From assembly GCA_943332745.1 (NCBI GenBank), contig CALQQQ010000004.1, forward strand, positions 1 through 15,585: a DNA stretch of 15,585 nucleotides, in the 5' to 3' direction. A program made the position numbers and the translations under genes. Positions 1 through 6,659 of the stretch are shown here, one piece after another. Position 1 is the first letter of the stretch; each line of letters starts with the position of its first letter. The notes below the pieces were generated by a model. It did not search any database, had not been told where the DNA came from, and saw only the letters and a program-made list of their open reading frames with translations. Source of the stretch: Opitutus sp. GAS368 (GTDB lineage: Bacteria; Verrucomicrobiota; Verrucomicrobiae; Opitutales; UBA953).

Positions 1-2
1 CT

Positions 3-20
3 TACTGGTACTACTGGTAT
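3..20 (+). repeat. Tandem 9-bp direct repeat upstream of dnaN
   Basis: TACTGGTAC at 3-11 is followed immediately by TACTGGTAT at 12-20, differing only in the last base. The pair sits directly before the AT-rich TATAAA at 22-27, where an activator or repressor site could lie. It does not resemble a DnaA box (TTATCCACA). The repeat is plainly visible, but any function is inference, and it may continue beyond the window edge. Confidence 0.4.
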
Positions 21-21
21 T

Positions 22-27
22 TATAAA
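22..27 (+). promoter_or_regulatory. Possible -10 element upstream of dnaN
   Basis: TATAAA matches the sigma-70 -10 consensus at five of six positions and lies in the only AT-rich patch before dnaN. A -35 box at normal spacing would fall off the left edge, so it cannot be checked. Transcription from here would leave an untranslated leader of roughly 80 bases before the ATG at 113. This is a weak call based on one hexamer. Confidence 0.25.
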
Positions 28-112
28 GGAAGGGTAATTAGATACAGGGGGACCCGGTGTGGGCATTGCAGGGTTGCCACTCGCCCCTCCCGTGCTCAAT
101 CCTGACCCCATC

Positions 113-1240
113 ATGAAGTTCAAGGTCAACCGAAACCATTTTTTCAACGGCCTCTCCAGCGTCACCAACGTCGTGGGCAACCGCGCCACGATGCCGATTC
201 TCCAAAACGTGCTCATCGAAGCCGAAGGCGATACCATCACACTGACCACCACCAACTTGGATCTCGGTATCTGCTGTCGGATTAAAGCTTCCGTTTCCTC
301 CCCAGGCCGAATCACCTTACCGGTCAAGAAACTCGTCCCAATCATCCGTGCCCTTTCGAGCAGTGACACCATTGTCGAACTCACGGGCAAAGACCGGGTG
401 AAAATTACCTCCGGCAGCTCGGTTTTCCAAATCGCCGGTCTCCCTGCGGATCAATTTCCCCCAATTTCTAATTTCACAGGACAGCCGACGATTTCCATTA
501 ACCAAGACGACCTCGGAGACATGCTCCGCAAAGTCAGCTACGCGCAATCGTCAGACGAAAACCGTTACATCCTCAACGGTGTATTCTTTGAATTCGCCGA
601 AGGTAAGCTGACCGTCGTCGCCACCGATGGTCGACGACTCGCTAAATGCGAACGCAAGATTGCCGGGTCCGACAAGACGCTCGCCCTCATTTTACCTGCA
701 CGCACCATCATTGAATTGATGCGCCTGCTCAAGGCCGGCGGCGAGGCTCACGTCTCGCACAACGAACGCCAAGTCGGCTTCACCATCGACATCCCGAAGA
801 ACGAAGAAGGCCTCGTGGACCGCATCCAACTCGTCTCCAAGGTCGTGGAAGGTAACTACCCGAATTACCGCCAGGTCATCCCCAAGGAAGTGGGCTCCAA
901 GGTCCGCCTTGAACGCGAGAAACTCCTCGAAAGCGTCAACCGCGCCGCGCTCATGACCGACGATCGCAACAACACGATCCGCATGACGGTGTCCAAGAAA
1001 TCCCAGAACCTCGAAATCTCCGCGAAATCCGAAAGCGGCGACGCGCATGAACCTATCGCCGTTAAATACGACGGCCCCGACGTTAATATTGCCTTCAACC
1101 CTCAGTACATCACCGACCCACTGAAGGCCCTGAATGAGGACGAAATCGATTTTGAATTCAAGGATGAGATGTCCCCGGGCGTCATTCGTGGTCTCAAAGA
1201 TGACTTCCTCTGCGTCGTGATGCCTCAGCGCATCTCGTAA
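113..1240 (+). CDS. dnaN: DNA polymerase III sliding clamp, beta subunit
   Basis: This is the ring-shaped processivity clamp that holds DNA polymerase III on DNA and serves as a landing platform for other replication and repair proteins. At 375 residues it is close to the usual 365-380. It starts with the typical MKFKVNR, has the NRATMPILQNVLIEA segment of the first clamp domain, a middle-domain DGRRLA stretch, and ends VVMPQRIS, matching the family's VVMPMRL-type tail. The frame is open back to a GTG at 59, but those 18 extra residues (proline-rich, no family match) precede the conserved start, so I chose ATG 113. No Shine-Dalgarno precedes it. recF, the common downstream partner, is absent: the next gene is plsC, convergent after 12 bases. 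Upstream context is outside the window. Confidence 0.97.
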   Translation: MKFKVNRNHFFNGLSSVTNVVGNRATMPILQNVLIEAEGDTITLTTTNLDLGICCRIKASVSSPGRITLPVKKLVPIIRALSSSDTIVELTGKDRVKITSGSSVFQIAGLPADQFPPISNFTGQPTISINQDDLGDMLRKVSYAQSSDENRYILNGVFFEFAEGKLTVVATDGRRLAKCERKIAGSDKTLALILPARTIIELMRLLKAGGEAHVSHNERQVGFTIDIPKNEEGLVDRIQLVSKVVEGNYPNYRQVIPKEVGSKVRLEREKLLESVNRAALMTDDRNNTIRMTVSKKSQNLEISAKSESGDAHEPIAVKYDGPDVNIAFNPQYITDPLKALNEDEIDFEFKDEMSPGVIRGLKDDFLCVVMPQRIS

Positions 1241-1252
1241 GCCTCGATCCGT

Positions 1253-1897
1253 TCAGAGTCCGGGATCATCACAATCCGGGAGCGATTTGATTCGCTCGAG
1301 GATGCGGCGTGACGCTTCGATTGACCGGTCAGCGTGGCCGGTTCCAGGATCGTATTCCGACGGTTGCATCGCCTTCCCGAAGCGCACGCGGATGCGGGCT
1401 GAGCCAAGGGGGAAGGTGGCGCCACGGGGAAGCATATCACGGGCACCACGGATATGAATCGGCACCACTGGTACGCCGGAACGGCAGGCAAGCAGCCCGG
1501 CACCCGCCTTCGGGGCGGTGATCACCCCATCCTGGCTCCGAGTTCCCTCTGGGAAGATCAGGAGGCCTTCTCCCGCCTTCAAAGCGGCTAAGGCGGACCG
1601 AATAGCTCCGATGTCCGCTTCGCCGCGGTCGACCGGAATGGAATGGCAGGCCTGGATCACGAACCCGAAGAGCGGATTATCGAAAAGCGTGCGACGGGCG
1701 ATGAACGAAATCTCCCGCGGCAGGCTTGAGCCGATCAAGGGCGGGTCGAGCATGCTCTGGTGGTTGGACGCGAAAAGGCAGGCGCCCGACGGTACATTTT
1801 CCCAGCCTTCGACCTCGAGGGTGGAAAAGACTTCCATGAATGAGCGCGCGCCGTGGTAGACGGCCTTGTAGATCAGGTTCTTCGAATCGAGGATCAT
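1253..1897 (-). CDS. plsC: 1-acyl-sn-glycerol-3-phosphate acyltransferase (PlsC family)
   Basis: The family transfers a second acyl chain to lysophosphatidic acid, giving phosphatidic acid, the precursor of membrane phospholipids. It acts at the inner face of the cytoplasmic membrane. The 214-residue protein has the catalytic NHQSMLD box at residues 45-51 (the HX4D motif, H46 and D51), IPVDR at 87-91 and the acyl-acceptor motif FPEGTRS at 115-121, in the normal order and spacing. Length is typical for the soluble core type, with no strong N-terminal membrane segment. Its ATG overlaps the TGA of the aroA-cmk gene (ATGA, 1894-1897), so translation is probably coupled. It is the last gene of the tyrA operon. 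Substrate preference within the family cannot be read from sequence. Confidence 0.93.
   Translation of the reverse strand: MILDSKNLIYKAVYHGARSFMEVFSTLEVEGWENVPSGACLFASNHQSMLDPPLIGSSLPREISFIARRTLFDNPLFGFVIQACHSIPVDRGEADIGAIRSALAALKAGEGLLIFPEGTRSQDGVITAPKAGAGLLACRSGVPVVPIHIRGARDMLPRGATFPLGSARIRVRFGKAMQPSEYDPGTGHADRSIEASRRILERIKSLPDCDDPGL
1280..1297. repeat. 6-bp inverted repeat inside plsC 3' end, just past dnaN
   Basis: GAGCGA and TCGCTC form a perfect 6-bp stem around the 6-base loop TTTGAT. It lies 40 bases past the dnaN stop, within the last codons of plsC. In RNA of either strand it could fold, but no T-run follows on either side, so it does not qualify as an intrinsic terminator. It may be chance or a weak 3'-end stabiliser for the two convergent transcripts. 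Confidence 0.3.
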
Positions 1898-3930
1898 CGA
1901 GGCAAAGCGGCGATCTTAATCAGCCCAGAGATTTCCGTCACGACTTGCTCAAGGGAGAGATCGGTATTGTCGATACGATGGGCGCCCTTGGGGCAGACGA
2001 GAGGCGCAGTCTTACGCGTCGAATCCAGTAGGTCGCGCTGGGCCACGGCGTCGGACTGGCCTTCGGCCGCCCGGCGCTGCGCACGCACGGCTTCATTCGC
2101 TTCGAGGAAGATACGGACTTCAGCGTCAGGCAGTACAACGGAGCCGATGTCACGGCCTTCCATGACAACCCCAGTAAAGCCGCTTTCTTGGGCGAGCTTC
2201 ACTTGGCTACGTTGATACTCGAGGAGGAAGGTGCGGACGACGGGAAGGGCGGCCATCTTCGAGACAGCCGCATTCACTTCGGGCGTTCGGAGCGATTCAT
2301 CTGAAGGCAATTGCCCGCCCAGCGTCAGCGAGGAGCTTCGCGCCCAGCCACATTCTACAATCTGTGACCCAATGCGGATTTTCTTCAGCGCCGCGGAGAT
2401 GGAAGGCGTATCCTCCGCCGTGGCACCAACATCGAGTAAGGCCCGGGTCAGGCTGCGATAATGGGCGCCCGTGTCGACATGGAGTAGGCCCATATTTACA
2501 GCGAGGAGACGGCTGGTGCTAGATTTACCTGAAGCGGCGCCGCCGTCGACGGAGACGCGCACGAAATTGGTCCGCATGGCCTCGAGGGCGGTGAAAAAAT
2601 GGGGGAACGTTTTGCTTGTACAGGTGGGGTCTTGGATGGCGATCCAGGGGCGCCCGTCACCGAAGAGATCTAGACAGCCCAGCACACCGAAGCTCATCGC
2701 CATGCGATGATCTTCGTAAGTATGAATCTCGACTGGGCCATTCGCTGCAGCTTTACGGAGCGCGCCTTTGTCGGGGAAAATCGTCAGCTCCGAAAGCGTA
2801 GCATCGGCGCGCAGCTCCTGGGCCGTCGGTTTTACGCGGATGCCGAGTCGTTCTAATTCCGTCGCCATGGCGAGGACGCGGTCGGTTTCCTGTTTGCGGG
2901 TGTGGGCGATACCGCGGATGCGTACCGGACCTGTGGCGAGAGTGGCGAGGGTCGCCAGCGTCAGGAAAGTGTCCGAGAAGGCATTGAAATCGAAATCGCC
3001 CCCCTGGATATTCTTCCACGACTGAACGACCATGTTGCCGTCGGCGGGACGTAAAATAGCACCACATGTGGCGGCGACCTTGGCGAACGCGGTATCCCCT
3101 TGTAGGCTGCCATGGGCATAGCCCTCGATGCGAACGCAGGCTCCGAAGCCGGTGACCGCGGGCAAGGCAATGAAGTAACTCGCCGCGGTGGCGTCAGGTT
3201 CGATGGCGTATGCCGGTTGACAAGAGACGTAGCTACCGGGTTCCTCACAAGCCCAGCAGCCGTTTTCCTGGCGGCGGAGTGGGCGACCAAACTGGCCGCA
3301 CATCCGGGCGGTCATTTCGACGAACGGCTCCGACACCGTCGCTCCTTTCATGGTGACAGAGGCGCCTGGGCTTAGTGGCAGGACCATCAAGAGCGCCGAG
3401 AGTAATTGCGAGGAGGCAGACGCGTCGACGATGAGAGCCCCGAGCTTGCCCGAGGTATGCAAGGTGAACGGAAAATGTGTTGCGGGTGAACCATCAGGTT
3501 TAGTGGCGCGGCAGCCTGCACCCGCCAAGGCATCAAGCAGACCGCTCATTGGGCGCGAGCGCATGGCCTCATCGCCATCGAGCTCGAAACAACCATCTGG
3601 AGAGAGGGCGAGGAATGCCGTGAGGAAGCGTGCCGCGGTCCCGGCGTTACCGACAAAAAGTTTGGCGCGGTTGTTTGGAATTTTCCCCGATAGGCCGGTG
3701 ATACAAATCACATGGGCCGGCTCATCGGCAATGACGTCGAAACCGAGGCTCTGCAACGCGGCAATGAGGATGCGAGTATCGCGGCTGAAGAGTGCGCCGG
3801 TCAGCACCGTGCGCCCGTCAGCCAAGGCGGCGAGAATCAATGCGCGATTGGTGACGCTCTTTGATCCTGGAACTTGGGCAACACCGCGGGCAGGGGTCTG
3901 GAAAGGCCGGATGACTAACGTGGGGCTCAT
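1894..3930 (-). CDS. aroA-cmk: Fused EPSP synthase / cytidylate kinase (AroA-Cmk)
   Basis: One 678-residue chain carries two complete enzymes. Residues 1 to about 450 are EPSP synthase (3-phosphoshikimate 1-carboxyvinyltransferase, sixth step of the shikimate pathway): PGSKSVTNR at 21-29, GNAGTA at 94-99, the catalytic aspartate D320 in SDTFLTLA, KQETDR at 346-351 and EDHRMAM at 406-412. Residues from about 452 are cytidylate kinase, which phosphorylates CMP/dCMP: P-loop GGAASGKSS at 463-471, DTGAHYR at 486-492, and EGRDIGSVV from 591. All expected active-site motifs are present in both halves, so both should work. A Met at residue 452 lies at the join and could be the relic of a separate cmk start. 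The gene overlaps tyrA and plsC by ATGA on each side. Similar fusions are annotated in some Betaproteobacteria. Confidence 0.95.
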   Translation of the reverse strand: MSPTLVIRPFQTPARGVAQVPGSKSVTNRALILAALADGRTVLTGALFSRDTRILIAALQSLGFDVIADEPAHVICITGLSGKIPNNRAKLFVGNAGTAARFLTAFLALSPDGCFELDGDEAMRSRPMSGLLDALAGAGCRATKPDGSPATHFPFTLHTSGKLGALIVDASASSQLLSALLMVLPLSPGASVTMKGATVSEPFVEMTARMCGQFGRPLRRQENGCWACEEPGSYVSCQPAYAIEPDATAASYFIALPAVTGFGACVRIEGYAHGSLQGDTAFAKVAATCGAILRPADGNMVVQSWKNIQGGDFDFNAFSDTFLTLATLATLATGPVRIRGIAHTRKQETDRVLAMATELERLGIRVKPTAQELRADATLSELTIFPDKGALRKAAANGPVEIHTYEDHRMAMSFGVLGCLDLFGDGRPWIAIQDPTCTSKTFPHFFTALEAMRTNFVRVSVDGGAASGKSSTSRLLAVNMGLLHVDTGAHYRSLTRALLDVGATAEDTPSISAALKKIRIGSQIVECGWARSSSLTLGGQLPSDESLRTPEVNAAVSKMAALPVVRTFLLEYQRSQVKLAQESGFTGVVMEGRDIGSVVLPDAEVRIFLEANEAVRAQRRAAEGQSDAVAQRDLLDSTRKTAPLVCPKGAHRIDNTDLSLEQVVTEISGLIKIAALPR

Positions 3931-4781
3931 GCGTTCCGGTCGAGGGCCTGGCGGGCGATCCGGGCTTCGGCGAGCAGGCGGCTTAGTGTAGGCCCATCAT
4001 TCGCTTCGATGGCGGTGCGCAGTTCCGCGGCACGACGTTCGACGGCGAGGAGGCCGGCGGAGGTATGGCGGGCGTTGGCGAGCATGATGCCCACCCAGAG
4101 GCTTTCTTCGCCGGCGGCGACCCGGGTCGAGTCGCGCAGGCCAGCACCAGCGGCGAAACGACGGAACCCCGGCTGATCCATCACCGCGAGCATCAAGGCC
4201 GAGGCGGCGGCATGCGGGACATGGCTGATGGCGGCGACAATCTCATCGTGCTTGGCGGCGTCGGTCTCATGCAGGACCGAGCCGAGTTCTTGCCAGAAGC
4301 GTCGGACGGAGGCCAAGGCCTTCGGATCTTCGCCACCAGTCGGCGTGAGGAAGCAGACGCGGCCTTCGAAAAGGTTGGCCGCGGCGTGGGCGGCTCCCGC
4401 TTTTTCACCGCCCGCCATCGGGTGGGCACCGACGAAAGGATTCGCGACGGGTAGGCGCCGAGCGGCGAGTTGAATCGCTATCTTCACACTCCCAGCATCG
4501 GTGACGACGGCGCCCGGGGTCAGCCCAGGGCTGAGGGCGAGGAACGTCTCTTCGGCGGTGTCCACCGGCGTGGTGACGACGACGAGGTCGGCCCCACGGA
4601 CGCATTCAGCAGCGTCTGCGAAGACCTCGGCCACCCCAAAACCGCGGAGCGTGGCGCGGGAGTTCTCGGAGCGCGACCAGCAGGCGAGCGACCCGGCCAA
4701 GCCCTTTTTTGCCGCCGCGAGGAGGATTGAGCCGCCGATGAGGCCGGCGCCGACGACGGCGATGCGCTTGAATTGAGCCAT
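3927..4781 (-). CDS. tyrA: Prephenate/arogenate dehydrogenase
   Basis: The NAD(P)-dependent enzyme oxidatively decarboxylates prephenate (or arogenate) in tyrosine synthesis. The 284-residue form begins MAQFKR and immediately enters the nucleotide-binding GAGLIGGS at residues 11-18. VVTTPVD, TDAGSVK, GAHPMAGGEKAG and SHVPHAAA follow, then the RDSTR segment near the C-terminus; together these are the signature series of the family. The frame is open 35 codons further upstream to 4886, but that stretch would run into the divergent gene starting at 4871 and has no family similarity, so I use ATG 4781. There is no chorismate mutase or ACT domain, so it is the short monofunctional type. It is the first gene of the tyrA/aroA-cmk/plsC operon. 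Prephenate versus arogenate preference is not decidable here. Confidence 0.94.
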   Translation of the reverse strand: MAQFKRIAVVGAGLIGGSILLAAAKKGLAGSLACWSRSENSRATLRGFGVAEVFADAAECVRGADLVVVTTPVDTAEETFLALSPGLTPGAVVTDAGSVKIAIQLAARRLPVANPFVGAHPMAGGEKAGAAHAAANLFEGRVCFLTPTGGEDPKALASVRRFWQELGSVLHETDAAKHDEIVAAISHVPHAAASALMLAVMDQPGFRRFAAGAGLRDSTRVAAGEESLWVGIMLANARHTSAGLLAVERRAAELRTAIEANDGPTLSRLLAEARIARQALDRNA

Positions 4782-4800
4782 TTCCAATATTGAAGGTATG

Positions 4801-4831
4801 ACTTTGATGAACCAAAGTGACGAACTATTAA
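4801..4831 (+). promoter_or_regulatory. Divergent spacer with dyad and candidate sigma-70 promoter
   Basis: The 89-base spacer between tyrA and the rightward gene is AT-richer than its flanks. ACTTTG (4801-4806) and CAAAGT (4813-4818) make a perfect 6-bp dyad around ATGAAC. For the rightward gene, TTGATG (4804-4809) and TATTAA (4826-4831), 16 bases apart, match the -35 and -10 consensus at four of six positions each, so the dyad would overlap the -35 box as an operator would. No equally good promoter was found for the leftward operon. This is a motif-level suggestion only. Confidence 0.35.
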
Positions 4832-4870
4832 AGCAAACAAACCGCCAGCGACACAGTTGTCGGTCCAGCC

Positions 4871-6628
4871 ATGACTTCCGGCCCACATCATCCCAAGAAT
4901 GACTTCGTCGCTACACCCGATCCGCGGGCGGGACGGCGGAAGCTTTTCCGTGAGGAAATCTGGCTTAAGGTCCGGGTGCCGCTCCTGCTGGCGGTCTTCT
5001 TCGTGCTCGGCGTGACCTGCGTCCTCCTTTACACCGCGGACCGTCGCCAGACCCGTCAGTCGGCCATACTGGTCACGCCAGAGCAGGCGGAGGCCCTCCG
5101 GCTGAAATCCCTGCAGCTGGAAGCCGCCTTCGAGAAGATTCGCCAAGACCGGTTCGATCTCCGGGAAGAGGATATTGCCCTCTTGGAGGGGGCCTTGCGC
5201 GCCCAAGAGGAGCATATCTCTGCCCGGCAATCGATCGGGACCGATAACGCCCGCCAGCAATCGCTGCGCCGTCGCCTGCATCTCATCCGCGGCGAACGCC
5301 TGCGGCATGATTCCGATGAAGCCGAAGCCAAGGCGCTCATCGTGGTCAAGGCTGATGAGCCGGCCGCCATTCAGTTGCTGCGGCGCGCCATCGAGTGTGA
5401 GCTGGAGATTGAGCAGAAATGGGAATTCTCTGGGCTGGCTGAGCCCGGCCGGCGGGCGCGCCTTGATACCCGACTACGCCGCCTGGAATCTGGCCCCCTC
5501 TGGCAGCGCGGCCGGGACTTGGAGGCCGCGGCCGAGAAACTTTTTACGGCAGGAAAGTTTACCGAAGCCGCCGCCTCTTTCAATCAGGCCATGGAATGCG
5601 AGACGGAGTTCCTCGCCCGTTATCGTGACGTCCGAAATACCGAATTTGGACGCTTCGACAAGCTCGCGGAGCGCCGGGAGACGGCCATTTCCGGCGAGGT
5701 CTGGAACGGGGTGAAAGCGCAACGCGCCAAGGCCGAAGATTTCGAACAGGCTGGCGACTGGCCCGCGGCGACCCGTGCGTGGCAGGCCGCGGTCGACGCC
5801 TTCGCCAAGCTCCTCACAGATTTCCCGCGCAGCGCCTTTGCTGATCGCACCCAGGAGGCGTTGATTTCAACCCGCTTCAACCACGCCCGTTTCCATGGCG
5901 AGATCGTCGCCTTGCGCGCCCGCCGTGACGGGATGCGCGCCGCCTTGCGCGCTCGCCGCGCCGAGGAAGCGATTCGGCTCGCGGACGAACTGGTGCTCGC
6001 AGCCCGGCGACTGGCCGATGCCAACACGGGCGCTTTCCTGCCAGAAGACATCGAGCGTCGCGAGCTGGAGTACCTCGCCGGGAACGCGGCCGTCGTCCGC
6101 GGCCTACTCGAAGGCGTCGACCGTAACTTGCTACCCATCCCAGGAATGAAAGCGCGGCTCTATCGTACCGAGATTCCGCAGGGCGTCTATGCCTCCGTCA
6201 TGGGCTCCAATCCGAGCTCCGTGCGGCGGGAGGCCAACCCGGTCGAATCCGTCACCTACGCTGAAGCCACCACCTTCGCTACCCGAGTGGGCTGGCTGCT
6301 GGGGGCGCCGGCCCGCCTGCCCACCGTGGCGGAATTCACCGCCGCCGCCGGCGATCTCGATAAGGCGGTCGAGCCTAGGCAGGCGTGGGGCGCAGAAAAT
6401 ACTGATGGCGCCTCTGCTCGGGCCGTCGCCACCACCGCCAGCAACCCCTTCGGGTTTCACGACCTGCTCGGCAACGTGGAGGAATGGACGATGGCCGCGC
6501 CCGACGATTTACGTGCGCCGGCCGTCGGGGGTAGCGTCGCGACCCTTCTCGGCAAGGGATTACCTAGCCGGAGCGCCTTCAAGCGGGAGAAGAGCCGGAC
6601 CCTCGGATTTCGTATCGTCATTGAATAA
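4871..6628 (+). CDS. Membrane-anchored helical protein with degenerate SUMF1/FGE-like domain
   Basis: This 585-residue protein has a short basic cytoplasmic N-terminus, one membrane segment at about residues 36-54, and then some 370 residues of charged, mostly helical sequence. That region includes two TPR-like helix pairs around G228 (GKFTEAAASFNQA) and G295 (GDWPAATRAWQAA). The last 160 residues resemble the formylglycine-generating-enzyme-like fold (SUMF1, PF03781): EIPQGVYASVMGSNPS at 434-449, NPVESVTYAEA from 456, GNVEEWT at 534-540 and a closing LGFRIV. The domain is shorter than usual and contains no cysteine, so it cannot use the cysteine chemistry of true formylglycine generation; a binding or structural role is more likely. 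It probably faces the periplasm. The dehydratase gene follows after 31 bases in the same direction. The specific function is unknown. Confidence 0.85.
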   Translation: MTSGPHHPKNDFVATPDPRAGRRKLFREEIWLKVRVPLLLAVFFVLGVTCVLLYTADRRQTRQSAILVTPEQAEALRLKSLQLEAAFEKIRQDRFDLREEDIALLEGALRAQEEHISARQSIGTDNARQQSLRRRLHLIRGERLRHDSDEAEAKALIVVKADEPAAIQLLRRAIECELEIEQKWEFSGLAEPGRRARLDTRLRRLESGPLWQRGRDLEAAAEKLFTAGKFTEAAASFNQAMECETEFLARYRDVRNTEFGRFDKLAERRETAISGEVWNGVKAQRAKAEDFEQAGDWPAATRAWQAAVDAFAKLLTDFPRSAFADRTQEALISTRFNHARFHGEIVALRARRDGMRAALRARRAEEAIRLADELVLAARRLADANTGAFLPEDIERRELEYLAGNAAVVRGLLEGVDRNLLPIPGMKARLYRTEIPQGVYASVMGSNPSSVRREANPVESVTYAEATTFATRVGWLLGAPARLPTVAEFTAAAGDLDKAVEPRQAWGAENTDGASARAVATTASNPFGFHDLLGNVEEWTMAAPDDLRAPAVGGSVATLLGKGLPSRSAFKREKSRTLGFRIVIE

Positions 6629-6659
6629 ACGCCCTGGGTTCTGATTATAAAGCGACCCC

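Noticed and set aside
59..112. GTG at 59 as an alternative dnaN start
   Set aside because: The 18 added residues precede the conserved MKFKVNR start and resemble no clamp sequence; the region is better read as untranslated leader.
4520..5308. 262-codon open frame on the minus strand spanning tyrA and the start of the SUMF1-like gene
   Set aside because: It is antisense to two well-supported genes, low-complexity in its second half (Ser/Arg/Pro-rich), and has no recognisable motif; long shadow frames are expected at this GC content.
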